Shown: one piece after another, positions 1-7,781 of the stretch
How the letters are laid out: every line of letters begins with the position of its first letter
Numbering within the stretch: position 1 is the stretch's first letter
Source of the DNA: Caryophanales bacterium UBA3620
Lineage (GTDB): Bacteria > Bacillota_I > Bacilli_A > RF39 > UBA660
Assembly (NCBI GenBank): GCA_002375205.1
Contig: DFLL01000008.1
Coordinates: forward strand, 1 to 25,192
Direction of reading: 5' to 3'
Length of the DNA: 25,192 nt
Translations under genes and position numbers: made by a program
Notes under the pieces: model-generated
What the model was told of the DNA's origin: nothing
Database searches by the model: none
The model's input: the letters and a program-made list of their open reading frames with translations, nothing else

Positions 1-1
1 A

Positions 2-310
2 ATATTATTTTTAGAAACTAGTGAACTTATGGTTACACCAGATGAACTTGAGAAAATGTTAATGGAATTTAAGAAGAAAAATATTTTTAATTTAGTAAAA
101 GGACTTATTGTAGGTAAACCAATGGATGAAAAATATTATGAGAAATATAAAGATGTTTATAGAAAGGTATTTAGTGATTTAGATACACCAGTATTTTACA
201 ATGTTAACTTTGGACATAGTGTACCAAGATGCATTATTCCTTATGATAGAGAATGTACTATTGATTATGATGATAAGAAAATATTTATCAATGAATCTAT
301 TTTAAAATAA
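2..310 (+). CDS. S66 family LD-carboxypeptidase (MccF-like), C-terminal part
   Basis: This is the C-terminal ~102 residues of a gene that begins before the window; the frame is open from base 2. It reads ILFLETSE, then KGLIVGKP and FGHSVP, followed by an IPYDRECTIDYD-type strand. These are the conserved C-terminal blocks of peptidase family S66, which includes murein LD-carboxypeptidases and the microcin C7 self-immunity enzyme MccF. The His in FGHS is the expected catalytic-triad histidine; the nucleophile Ser lies upstream, outside the window. Members act in the cytoplasm, either cutting the L-Lys/DAP-D-Ala bond of recycled muropeptides or cleaving peptide-nucleotide antibiotics. Which role applies cannot be told from this fragment. 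It leads a long same-strand run, with the exporter ATPase starting 23 bases after its stop. Confidence 0.85.
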   Translation: MLFLETSELMVTPDELEKMLMEFKKKNIFNLVKGLIVGKPMDEKYYEKYKDVYRKVFSDLDTPVFYNVNFGHSVPRCIIPYDRECTIDYDDKKIFINESILK

Positions 311-333
311 TAGAGTTAAAGGAAGTGATTAGT

Positions 334-1317
334 GTGAAGAATATAATAGAAGTTAAAAATCTATCAAAAGATTATAAATATAAAGTAAAAAATGAAAATA
401 AGGGATTTTTATATAATTTATTTAATGAACAAGAAAAAGTAGTTAATGCTGTTAATAATATTTCATTTAATGTCAAAGAGGGGGAAACGGTTGCTTTTAT
501 CGGACCAAATGGTGCAGGTAAATCTACTACAATAAAAATGCTTACGGGTATTTTATATCCTACTAATGGTAATATAAAAATATGTGGATTAACACCAATA
601 AAAGATAGGAATGCTCTTGCTTATAAAATTGGTACAGTATTCGGTCAAAGAAGTCAATTGCTACCTAATTTACCTCTTACAGAGAGTATGGAAATGTTTG
701 GCGTAATGTATGATATGGATAAAGATTCTATTAATAAAAGAATAGAAGAGTTATCAGAATTATTTGATTTGAAAGAGTTTATTCATCAGCCAGTTAGAAA
801 GCTTTCTTTAGGTCAAAGAATGAGAGCCGAAATTGCTACATCTTTAATACATAGTCCTAAAATAATATTCTTAGATGAGCCTACGATTGGATTAGATGTT
901 GTATCTAAAAAGAGTTTAAGGGATTTATTACTTAAAATTAATAAAGAAGAGAAAGTAACTATCTTTTTAACAAGTCATGATACAGAAGATATTCAAAGTA
1001 TATGTGAAAGATGCATAATAATAAATCATGGTAAAATTATTATTGATACATCTACAAAACAATTAATTAATGATTATGTAAAGAATAAAAATATTATAAT
1101 TACTCCTAATGTGGAATTTACAGAATATCCTAAATTATCTGATGGTATGAGTTATATTAAAAAAGATAAAAACCAAATAATAGTAGGAGTAGATACAGAA
1201 GTAATTCATACACAAAAAGCATTACAAGAATTAATTAAACATTTTGATATTGATGATATTAATATAGATAATGAATCACTTGAAAGTATTATAAGAGGTA
1301 TCTATGAAAAAGATTAG
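334..1317 (+). CDS. ABC-2 type exporter ATP-binding protein
   Basis: ATPase subunit of an ABC-2 exporter, 327 residues. It has Walker A GPNGAGKST (residues 57-65), a Q-loop in GTVFGQRSQLL (100-110), signature LSLGQ (157-161), Walker B IIFLDEP (177-183) and the switch His in TSHD (215). About 90 residues follow the ATPase domain, as in the COG4586-type ATPases that pair with two ABC-2 permeases; the next two genes fit that pairing. A GTG at 325 also opens the frame, but it overlaps the AGGAAG ribosome binding site at 320-325, so GTG at 334 is preferred. The next gene starts inside its last codons (14-base overlap), which suggests translational coupling. Substrate unknown; relatives are annotated as multidrug or viologen exporters. 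Confidence 0.93.
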   Translation: MKNIIEVKNLSKDYKYKVKNENKGFLYNLFNEQEKVVNAVNNISFNVKEGETVAFIGPNGAGKSTTIKMLTGILYPTNGNIKICGLTPIKDRNALAYKIGTVFGQRSQLLPNLPLTESMEMFGVMYDMDKDSINKRIEELSELFDLKEFIHQPVRKLSLGQRMRAEIATSLIHSPKIIFLDEPTIGLDVVSKKSLRDLLLKINKEEKVTIFLTSHDTEDIQSICERCIIINHGKIIIDTSTKQLINDYVKNKNIIITPNVEFTEYPKLSDGMSYIKKDKNQIIVGVDTEVIHTQKALQELIKHFDIDDINIDNESLESIIRGIYEKD

Positions 1318-2101
1318 ATTTGCGTCTACTGTTACAAAAATATTTATGAAAAATCAGATGCAAGATAAGACTAATTTATTATTAGATGTTTTTAATATGG
1401 TGTCAAGATGCTTAATTGTCTTCTTACTATATCATTATATATTTAAATTAAATGGTGGCACTATTAATGGAGTAGATTATAAGACTACTATGTGGAGTAT
1501 GTTTATATATTTCTGTATTATGATACTGAATATTAGAAGATTAGACAGTATTATCATGAACGAAGTTAGAAGTGGTAATGTTGAAATGTTTATGAATAAA
1601 CCTACTAACTACTTAACAATATGTTTTTTTAGAGTTATTGGCCAAGGAATATTTTCATTTTTATTTATAAGTATACTTGGAATAATAATGATGATTATTT
1701 TGGTAGGTATTCCTAACTTGAATCTTGGGGTATTTATTCCGACATTTATAATAACATTGTTTTTAGGTCAAATACTTGGATTGTTAATATATGGATTAAT
1801 AGGAATAACAGCCTTTTTTATCCAAAATATAAGACCTATCCACTGGGTTGTTGATAAACTAGTTATGGTACTAGGAGGAAGTTATTTGCCAATATCAATG
1901 TTTCCAAAAGTTATGAAAGTATTTGCTTTTATAAGTCCATTTGGAGCTATTAATTTTGCATCTAGTACTGTATATGATTCTTGGAATAATGAATTTATTA
2001 TTAGAATTGGTCTTCAATTATTTTGGATAATAGTTTTTGGACTATTATTAAGCCTTGTTTACAAAAAATCTAAAAAGAAAGCAATGATAAATGGAGGTTA
2101 A
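1304..2101 (+). CDS. ABC-2 type exporter permease (first subunit)
   Basis: Integral membrane protein of 265 residues with about six hydrophobic segments, a short basic N-terminus and a Lys-rich C-terminal tail. Size, topology and position directly after a COG4586-like ATPase fit the first permease of the ATPase/COG4587/COG3694 exporter set. The loop reading NEVRSGNVEMFMNKPTNY resembles the family's conserved cytoplasmic segment 'I..G.+...L.+P', which also appears in the second permease here (ITSGNFDKYLLTPKN). Its ATG lies within the end of the ATPase gene, and its stop is two bases before the next ATG, with the GGAGG for that gene inside its final codons. Family assignment is from these features; substrate is not readable. 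Confidence 0.85.
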   Translation: MKKIRFASTVTKIFMKNQMQDKTNLLLDVFNMVSRCLIVFLLYHYIFKLNGGTINGVDYKTTMWSMFIYFCIMILNIRRLDSIIMNEVRSGNVEMFMNKPTNYLTICFFRVIGQGIFSFLFISILGIIMMIILVGIPNLNLGVFIPTFIITLFLGQILGLLIYGLIGITAFFIQNIRPIHWVVDKLVMVLGGSYLPISMFPKVMKVFAFISPFGAINFASSTVYDSWNNEFIIRIGLQLFWIIVFGLLLSLVYKKSKKKAMINGG

Positions 2102-2103
2102 TT

Positions 2104-2895
2104 ATGTGTAGTATAAAATTAGCATTATTAAATATAAAGAAAAATTTTAAAAATGAAAAAGAACTTAAAAGCTCATTTATTATTTCTGTAATTGGTATGG
2201 CAATTAATAATATATCATTTCTAGTATTATGGTATTATTTTGGTAAGACAGTAGGAGAATTAAATGGTTGGAAGCCAATGGATATTTTTGGATTATATGG
2301 TTTTAATATGACATCTTTTGGATTAGTAGTGGCATTATTTGATGGGGTATTTAATATTCCAACTTATATTACTAGTGGTAACTTTGATAAATACTTATTA
2401 ACACCTAAAAATATCTTAATGAAAGTATCTACATCTGCAGTATCTACTAGTGCAGTAGGAGATTTTCTCTTTGGTGTTATTTGCTTTGTAGTATTTGCTA
2501 TTAATAGTAGATTGACTTCTATACAGATATTATTATCGATATTATTAATAATTATATCTTCGATTATCTTTTATTCTTTTTCGTTAATATGTATGAGTAT
2601 ATCGTTTTATTTAATGGATGGTCATAATGTTTCACAAGGATTTTACAATATATTTGTAAGTAACTCTTTATATCATGGGGGATCATTTACTGGTGTGCTT
2701 AGAATAATATTTATATTTGTGGTACCATCTTTATTATTAGGAGCAGTACCAGTAGAAATTGTAAAGAGTTTATCAATACCTAGTTTATTAATGATATTAT
2801 TATTAACTATTTTTTGGTTAGTATTATCGGTAATGTTCTTTTATAAATCATTAAGGAAATATGAAAGTAATAATTTATTTGGATTTGGTAGTTAG
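2104..2895 (+). CDS. ABC-2 type exporter permease (second subunit)
   Basis: Second membrane subunit, 263 residues with about six membrane-spanning stretches. It carries ITSGNFDKYLLTPKN near residue 90, matching the equivalent loop of the preceding permease, so the two probably form a heterodimer served by the upstream ATPase. The best family guess is COG3694-like. It starts two bases after the preceding stop with GGAGG at 2093-2097, so all three subunits should be made together. A poly-basic cytoplasmic N-terminus (KNFKNEKELKSS) precedes the first helix. There is no sequence sign of the transported compound. Confidence 0.85.
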   Translation: MCSIKLALLNIKKNFKNEKELKSSFIISVIGMAINNISFLVLWYYFGKTVGELNGWKPMDIFGLYGFNMTSFGLVVALFDGVFNIPTYITSGNFDKYLLTPKNILMKVSTSAVSTSAVGDFLFGVICFVVFAINSRLTSIQILLSILLIIISSIIFYSFSLICMSISFYLMDGHNVSQGFYNIFVSNSLYHGGSFTGVLRIIFIFVVPSLLLGAVPVEIVKSLSIPSLLMILLLTIFWLVLSVMFFYKSLRKYESNNLFGFGS

Positions 2896-2911
2896 AAGGA
2901 AGTGAATAATT

Positions 2912-3568
2912 GTGATTGGAATAAGTGTAGCGGCTCAAAAGGAATGGAAAGTTGTATTAGATTATTATCATAAAGATATTGATAAAATAGATAAGTACCC
3001 TTATGGTGAATATTTCTTTGAAAAGATAAATAATAAAGATGTAATATTTTATCGATGTGGGACTAGAAAGACTAAAGCTTCAGGGGCTACCCAATATATG
3101 ATAGATAAATTTAATTTAACTAAAATAATTGTAATAGGTACTTGTGCTGGAGTAGATGAAAAATATAAATTATTAGATATTTTTCTTCCTAATAAAGTTG
3201 TACAAGTAGATTGTACATATTTAGAACAAGGGGATTCCTTTAAAGAGGATTTTATTGTAGACATTAATTTGGATAAGTATAATTTTGGTTATAATACATG
3301 TATAATTGGTTCTTCTGATAAACCTATGATACATAAAGAAGTCTGTGATTTAATGTATAAAAATGGTTTATCTGTAATTGATATGGAGAGTGCTCCTATT
3401 GCATATATTTGTAAAGTTAATGATGTAAAGTGCGTTATAATAAAAGGTATAAGTGATTTTCCAGGTAAATATGATTATTTAGATGAAAATCAATTTAGTG
3501 AATATGTTGTTAATATACCTAATGTTATGAATAAAATTATTAATGAATATTTAGAGAAAGTGATATAG
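2912..3568 (+). CDS. MTA/SAH nucleosidase-like protein (PNP_UDP_1 family)
   Basis: Nucleoside phosphorylase/hydrolase-fold protein of 218 residues. It starts like the 5'-methylthioadenosine/S-adenosylhomocysteine nucleosidases (MIGISVAAQKEW), has a glycine-containing IGTCAGVDEKYKLLDIFLP segment, and near residue 157 carries VIDMESAPIAYICK followed by KGISDF. The Met-Glu of DMES and the Asp of SDF correspond to the ribose-binding Glu and catalytic Asp of this family. Expected reaction: hydrolysis of the N-glycosidic bond of an adenosine derivative, in the cytoplasm. It diverges from housekeeping MTAN, so another nucleoside substrate is possible. GTG start at 2912 with AAGGAAG at 2896-2902. It is followed 17 bases later by the YHGS protein, possibly as a pair. 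Confidence 0.8.
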   Translation: MIGISVAAQKEWKVVLDYYHKDIDKIDKYPYGEYFFEKINNKDVIFYRCGTRKTKASGATQYMIDKFNLTKIIVIGTCAGVDEKYKLLDIFLPNKVVQVDCTYLEQGDSFKEDFIVDINLDKYNFGYNTCIIGSSDKPMIHKEVCDLMYKNGLSVIDMESAPIAYICKVNDVKCVIIKGISDFPGKYDYLDENQFSEYVVNIPNVMNKIINEYLEKVI

Positions 3569-3585
3569 AAAGGAAGATAAATTGT

Positions 3586-4455
3586 ATGGAAAATATTGTA
3601 TATCATGGAAGCCCTAATGGAGGAATAAAAGAATTTAAATTGGATGAATCAACACATCGTATAAAGTGTTTATATGCAGCAGAAAATAAAGTTATTGCTA
3701 TGCTTTTTATGGCAAGGGGTAGAGGAGATTTAGATACTGTTATAGGAATGAATGATGATGGTGTTCCTTATATTGTTGAAAGAAGAGAAGGTGTTTTAAA
3801 AGAACTATATAGTCGTGAGGGATATCTTTATACTATTGATGGTTCGACATTTCGTCATGAAGATTATTTGTGGTCTCCTGAAGTAATTTCAACAGAGCCA
3901 TCATTAAAACCATTAGATTGTACTTATTATCCTAATGTTTTAGAAGCATTAGAAGATGAGGCACGTAATGGGAAATTAGTGATTTATGAATATCCTAATA
4001 GGCCAAAGGATGTACCTTTAGATAACAGTGATTTAATAGATAAATATATTAGATTTGAAGAAAATGGAAATAGGGGAGCTCTTGATAGTTTATTATCAGT
4101 ATACCCTGAATTTAAATATAAACTTGAAATGCCTACTGAATTTTATTATATAGATAGAAAAAGAGATTCATTTGGAGAAATAATTGCAAATGATAATTTA
4201 CTAGATGCGTTTTTAAGAGAAGGTTGTCCAATTTTTGTAAGAGAAGCTGGATGGTTAAATTATAGTATAGTTGGATCAAAAATTGCTTTTGAAAAAGGTA
4301 GCTTTAACTTTGATGAAGATTTTTATGTTTATAAATTAAGAGGCAATGCTAAAAGATTATCTGCTCATTCTTTTAGATTAGACAAAGCTCAAGTAATATC
4401 ATCTGAAAGAATAGATTTGAGTGAGTATCTTGTTAGTAAGGCACGAACTAAATAA
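3586..4455 (+). CDS. Unknown protein with ADP-ribosyltransferase-like YHGS start
   Basis: Soluble 289-residue protein with no signal peptide or membrane segment. I do not recognise a named family with certainty. The first strand reads IVYHGSPNGGIKEF and is followed by LYAAENKVIAMLFM. An N-terminal 'hhHGS' strand followed by a 'Y/F-A-(S/T)' strand leading into an Ala/hydrophobic helix is the pattern of ADP-ribosyltransferase-like folds, where the His and following residues bind NAD. A later RDSFGEI segment (about residue 192) could supply a catalytic Glu, but this is uncertain. It has the AAAGGAAG ribosome binding site and sits 17 bases after the nucleosidase gene. An enzyme acting on NAD or a nucleotide is a reasonable guess; an unrelated fold with a chance HGS motif is the alternative. 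Confidence 0.6.
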   Translation: MENIVYHGSPNGGIKEFKLDESTHRIKCLYAAENKVIAMLFMARGRGDLDTVIGMNDDGVPYIVERREGVLKELYSREGYLYTIDGSTFRHEDYLWSPEVISTEPSLKPLDCTYYPNVLEALEDEARNGKLVIYEYPNRPKDVPLDNSDLIDKYIRFEENGNRGALDSLLSVYPEFKYKLEMPTEFYYIDRKRDSFGEIIANDNLLDAFLREGCPIFVREAGWLNYSIVGSKIAFEKGSFNFDEDFYVYKLRGNAKRLSAHSFRLDKAQVISSERIDLSEYLVSKARTK

Positions 4456-4469
4456 TATAATAAATAGTT

Positions 4470-4487
4470 TCTAAATAATTATTTAGA
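4470..4487. repeat. 18-bp perfect palindrome ahead of the acetyltransferase gene
   Basis: TCTAAATAA and its reverse complement meet without a loop, ending four bases before the AGGAGG of the next gene. It has no following T-run, so it is not a typical terminator. It could be an operator for a dimeric repressor or simply AT-rich chance; no promoter pair is obvious beside it. Confidence 0.4.
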
Positions 4488-4501
4488 TAAAGGAGGTTTA
4501 A

Positions 4502-5023
4502 ATGGAAAATATTGAAATAAGAAAAGCTACTACTGATGATATTGATAGTGTAGCTAGACTTCATGTTAAAAGTTGGAAAGATACTTATTCAGGTATTGTT
4601 TCTAAAAATCATATTAATAATATGGTTAATAATATTGATAAAAGAATAGAGAGAATGCATAATGAATTTAATTTAAGAACTATGATAGTGGCTACAATTA
4701 ATAGTAAAATAGTCGGATTTGCTGAATATATAGATAGTAATAAATATTCTATTGACTATGATGTAGATTGTGAGTTATGTGGATTATATGTTGATAAAGA
4801 ATATCAAGTACAAGGTATTGGTACTAAATTATTCAGTTATGTTGCTGAATCTTTTGTTAACTCAGGAAAAGAAAAAATGTTAGTATGGTGTCTTCAAGAC
4901 AATACACCTGCTATTAAATTTTATATGAAGGTAAGAAAAGGTGTGATGATTGCTTTTATGAGAAATATAACTATAGGTAATGAGTCTTATAACGAAGTAG
5001 GATTTACTTATAAACTAAAATAA
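4502..5023 (+). CDS. GNAT family N-acetyltransferase
   Basis: Acetyl-CoA-dependent N-acetyltransferase of 173 residues. The N-terminus IEIRKATTDDIDSVARLHV is the usual GNAT opening. The acetyl-CoA loop is at about residues 99-108 (YQVQGIGTKL, matching Q/R-x-x-G-x-G/A), and WCLQDNTPAIKFY is the motif-B helix. Directly after that helix, relatives normally carry a 'K-M-G-G' turn; here it reads KVRKGVMIAFMRN and is about two residues longer, so the local sequence may have drifted or carry compensating indels. The substrate may be a small amine, an antibiotic or a protein N-terminus. It has a strong AGGAGG (4491-4496) five bases before the ATG. Confidence 0.88.
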   Translation: MENIEIRKATTDDIDSVARLHVKSWKDTYSGIVSKNHINNMVNNIDKRIERMHNEFNLRTMIVATINSKIVGFAEYIDSNKYSIDYDVDCELCGLYVDKEYQVQGIGTKLFSYVAESFVNSGKEKMLVWCLQDNTPAIKFYMKVRKGVMIAFMRNITIGNESYNEVGFTYKLK

Positions 5024-5039
5024 AACAAGAGGTGTTTAC

Positions 5040-5267
5040 ATGAAAAAGAAATATGCAATTATAACAGATATACATGGTAATATTGAAGGATTAAAGAGTG
5101 TATTAGATAATATTAAAACTGAAATAGTAGTGAAAGAACAAAAAATAAGTATTTTAAGAATTGATAATAAAGAATATATTTCATTAACTGATTTAGCGAA
5201 ATATGTAAATAAAGAAGATCCATCTGGTGTTATAAGAAATTGGATGCCTAATAAAAAATTCATTTGA
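5040..5267 (+). pseudogene. Phosphoesterase start fused to KilA-N, 5' part before a +1 frameshift
   Basis: The first ~26 codons (KKYAIITDIHGNIEGL...) match the start of calcineurin-like metallophosphoesterases, including the metal-binding D-x-H of DIHGN. At about residue 27 the sequence changes abruptly to TEIVVKEQKISILRIDNKEY and ISLTDLAKYVN, the beginning of KilA-N-type DNA-binding proteins. The frame ends at TGA (5265-5267), but the KilA-N protein continues without loss in the +1 frame from 5266: ...NKKFI then EFYSLWEEINNPNFN. One extra T in ATTTGAA accounts for the break. Neither half is a complete enzyme: the phosphoesterase core is absent and the KilA-N protein is split. This is most simply a broken chimera; a programmed +1 shift at ATT-TGA is a less likely alternative. 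Confidence 0.75.
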
Positions 5268-5982
5268 ATTTTATTCTTTATGGGAAGAAATTAATAATCC
5301 TAATTTTAATTCCGTGGAATCCCACGTAATTAAAAATGAAGAAGTTCCATATAATAGATTTACTATGACACCAAAAAGATGGAAAGAAAAGTTTAATGCC
5401 ATAGGTATTGTCCCTAGTAGTGGTAAATATAGTCAAGGAACATTTGCACATTCCGATATAGCTTTTGAATTTGCTAGCTGGCTTTCTCCAGAATTTAAAC
5501 TTTATTTAATAACTGAATTTCAAAGATTAAAGAAAAATGAAGCATATCAAAATAAAATTGATTGGCATGCTAATAGAGTTTTAGCAAAGGCTAATTATTT
5601 AGTTCATACTGATGCTATAAAGAATTATATTGTTCCAACATTAACTGAAAAACAAAAGAAATTTGTATATGCTGAAGAAGCAGATGTTTTAAATGTAGCA
5701 TTATTTGGTATGACTGCTGGAGAGTGGAGAGAAAGTAATCCAGAAGTAGCTGGTAATGGGAATATTAGAGATTATACTGATTTACTTCATTTGGTTATAC
5801 TAAATAATCTTGAAAATATTAATGCTGAATTAATTGAAATGGAAATACCACAAAGTGAAAGACTTATAAGATTAAATAACGTTGCAAGAAGACAAATGGA
5901 ATTATTAAAGAATAATAGATCGTTTAATAATCTTGAATATATGAATAATAAAGTTAATGAAACAAAGATGATTAGTAAATAA
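5266..5982 (+). pseudogene. KilA-N domain protein, 3' part after the frameshift
   Basis: Continuation of the KilA-N family protein, about 238 codons in the +1 frame. It contains the family blocks NNPNFN, FTMTPKRW, AIGIVPSSGKYSQGTFAHSD, IAFEFASWLSPEFKLYL and EFQRLK. The C-terminal region has EEADVLNVALFGMTAGEWR and NGNIRDYTDL, typical of the long chromosomal/phage KilA-N proteins of Firmicutes. KilA-N binds DNA and is best known from phage and large DNA viruses. No convincing start with a ribosome binding site exists in this frame (the GTG at 5314 has none), so it would be translated only through a frameshift. Apart from the single-base slip the protein looks intact, so the lesion is recent, a sequencing error, or functional. 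Confidence 0.8.
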
Positions 5983-6040
5983 TATTTTTAACTAACCAAA
6001 ATAAAAAAATAGACACTATATAAGTGAAAGGTGAAAAAAG

Positions 6041-6514
6041 ATGGACAGAATATTTGATGAATATTATTATAAGATATATTACTGGGCTATTAAGAAGACT
6101 AATAATAGGGAAGATGCTGAAGACTTAACTAATAATGTTTTTGTAGCTATCTTTGAATATTTTAATGAAAATATTAGTATTGATAAAATAGATAATTTAA
6201 TATGGAAAATTGCTCATAATATATGGTCGGCTAAAGCAAAAAAGTATATTAAAGAGAGAGATAATGTATCTTATGATGAAAATAATGAAGTGGGTAGAGA
6301 AGAGAATACATTAGATAAAATTATATATAGAGAAATTATTGATAATTTAGATAATGTGGGATTAACAGAAAAAGAAATGTTATCTTTTAGACTATATTAT
6401 ATAGAAGACCTTTCAATAAAAGAAATAAGTGAAAAGATTAATTCTAGTGAAAGTAATATTAAATATTATTTATATAGTGCTAGAAATAAAGTAAAGGAGA
6501 AATATGATGGATAA
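6041..6514 (+). CDS. ECF-like sigma-70 family RNA polymerase sigma factor
   Basis: Small sigma factor of 157 residues with only regions 2 and 4. Region 2 (about residues 5-65) includes NREDAEDLTNNVFVAIFEYF, the core-binding helix with its ED..DL..N pattern. Region 4 (about residues 108-155) has LTEKEMLSFRLYYIEDLSIKEI then SSESNIKYYLYSARNKVKE, the helix-turn-helix that reads the -35 element. It would direct RNA polymerase to a special promoter set. The next gene starts inside its last codons, the position where an anti-sigma factor is often encoded. The 58-base gap upstream contains no clear housekeeping promoter; autoregulation is possible but not shown. Confidence 0.85.
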   Translation: MDRIFDEYYYKIYYWAIKKTNNREDAEDLTNNVFVAIFEYFNENISIDKIDNLIWKIAHNIWSAKAKKYIKERDNVSYDENNEVGREENTLDKIIYREIIDNLDNVGLTEKEMLSFRLYYIEDLSIKEISEKINSSESNIKYYLYSARNKVKEKYDG

Positions 6515-7196
6515 GTTTAGTTTAGATGGTATTTTAAGTATTGTTAATGATGAATTAAAGAAAAGAAATATGGATAATTATGGACCTTTATATCCGATGC
6601 TTAGAAAAGAAGATAATAAATTATATATAGGTGTACTTCTTACTGATTGGAAAGAAGATATATGGAATAAAGATAATAATATTAAACCTAGTGCTTATGT
6701 TTTATTAGATGTTAATAATTTTAATATTTTAGAAATTAATAGAACAGAAGATAAAGATTTTGTTAAAGGTGATATTATTCCTAATAAAGTATTAGATAAT
6801 CAAAAAGAATTATCTGAGTATTCTGTTAGAAAGAGTATGGAATATAAGAAGTATTTTATGGATGATATTAAAAATGATTTACTTCCTATTCAAAAGAAAT
6901 TAGGTAATGCTCTTAATAATGAAATAGAAGTAGATGGAGAAATGGTTAATATTAATGATTATTTAATGGCTAATATGGAACCTAAAATTACTGAAAAGAT
7001 AGATGAATTAATAGACTTATTATTAGATTTTAAATATGGTTCTATTAACTTTTATTACGAGAATTTAATTAAGAATATTATTAAAGAATATAATGAGAAG
7101 AATACTATTAATACTGACAAAATGAAAATATGTGCTGAAATTATGAATAATTATTATTATGGGGTAGTTGGTATTGATAATTTCTTTAATGTATAA
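6504..7196 (+). CDS. Unknown soluble protein coupled to the sigma factor
   Basis: A 230-residue protein I do not recognise. It is acidic, rich in Asn, Asp and Lys, and has no signal peptide or membrane segment. The N-terminal half looks like alternating strands (KLYIGVLLTDW, SAYVLLDVNNFNIL), and the C-terminal half is helical with KITEKIDELIDLLLDF. Tandem ATGs at 6504 and 6507 overlap the sigma factor's end by up to 11 bases, with AAGGAG at 6492-6497 inside the sigma gene, so production is tied to that of the sigma factor. By position it could be a cytoplasmic anti-sigma or accessory factor. No zinc-binding anti-sigma motif (HxxxCxxC) is present, so this is inference from context only. Confidence 0.65.
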   Translation: MMDKFSLDGILSIVNDELKKRNMDNYGPLYPMLRKEDNKLYIGVLLTDWKEDIWNKDNNIKPSAYVLLDVNNFNILEINRTEDKDFVKGDIIPNKVLDNQKELSEYSVRKSMEYKKYFMDDIKNDLLPIQKKLGNALNNEIEVDGEMVNINDYLMANMEPKITEKIDELIDLLLDFKYGSINFYYENLIKNIIKEYNEKNTINTDKMKICAEIMNNYYYGVVGIDNFFNV

Positions 7197-7225
7197 AAAT
7201 AAATATAGAAAGTTGGGGTATAGTT

Positions 7226-7762
7226 ATGGAAAAAGAATTAAAATATGTTAGTTATTTGGATATTGGTGGATTATGTGATGAGAGAGATTTACATGGTACT
7301 TCATTAAATTTATATATAAGTAATAATTATTTAGGAGAGAAATATGTAACATGCGTATGTAAATTTAGAATTGGCAAAATGGATATTTCTAAAGAGTTTG
7401 ATTCAAAAGAATTACCAATATTAAAAGATTTTATTAATAAATTAGAGAAATTTGAATTTGATAAACTTACTACCGATAGTAGTAAATTATATATAGAAGA
7501 TATTGGAAGTGATTTTATTGAATATCAATATGTTGATTCAGATAAAAGGAAAATAGAATATCCTAATAATAGTGGACTTATTAAGTTTATTAACGATTTA
7601 ATATATGGATGTTTAGTAAAAGAAGAAAAATTTAATAATACTCTAAAAGAGATTATTAATTCAGATAATAATTTTAAATATCCTGTTTTAAATAGAATTG
7701 TTGACAGTGATTTTGTTTTTGATATAAATGGTGAATATGAATTTGATAAGTTTAATAGTTAG
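7226..7762 (+). CDS. Unknown small soluble protein
   Basis: A 178-residue protein with no family I recognise, no signal peptide and no membrane segment. The N-terminal third reads as beta strands (YVSYLDIGGLCDERDLHGT, LNLYISNNY, VTCVCKFRIGKM) and the rest as charged helices. Two Cys residues lie close together in TCVCKF. The start is supported only by a weak GGGG element at 7216-7219, ten bases or fewer before the ATG. It is 29 bases after the sigma-linked gene and 19 bases before an acetyltransferase. Base composition and codon use match its neighbours. A possible third member of the sigma operon. Confidence 0.6.
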   Translation: MEKELKYVSYLDIGGLCDERDLHGTSLNLYISNNYLGEKYVTCVCKFRIGKMDISKEFDSKELPILKDFINKLEKFEFDKLTTDSSKLYIEDIGSDFIEYQYVDSDKRKIEYPNNSGLIKFINDLIYGCLVKEEKFNNTLKEIINSDNNFKYPVLNRIVDSDFVFDINGEYEFDKFNS

Positions 7763-7781
7763 AAGGTAGGGATGATATGTT

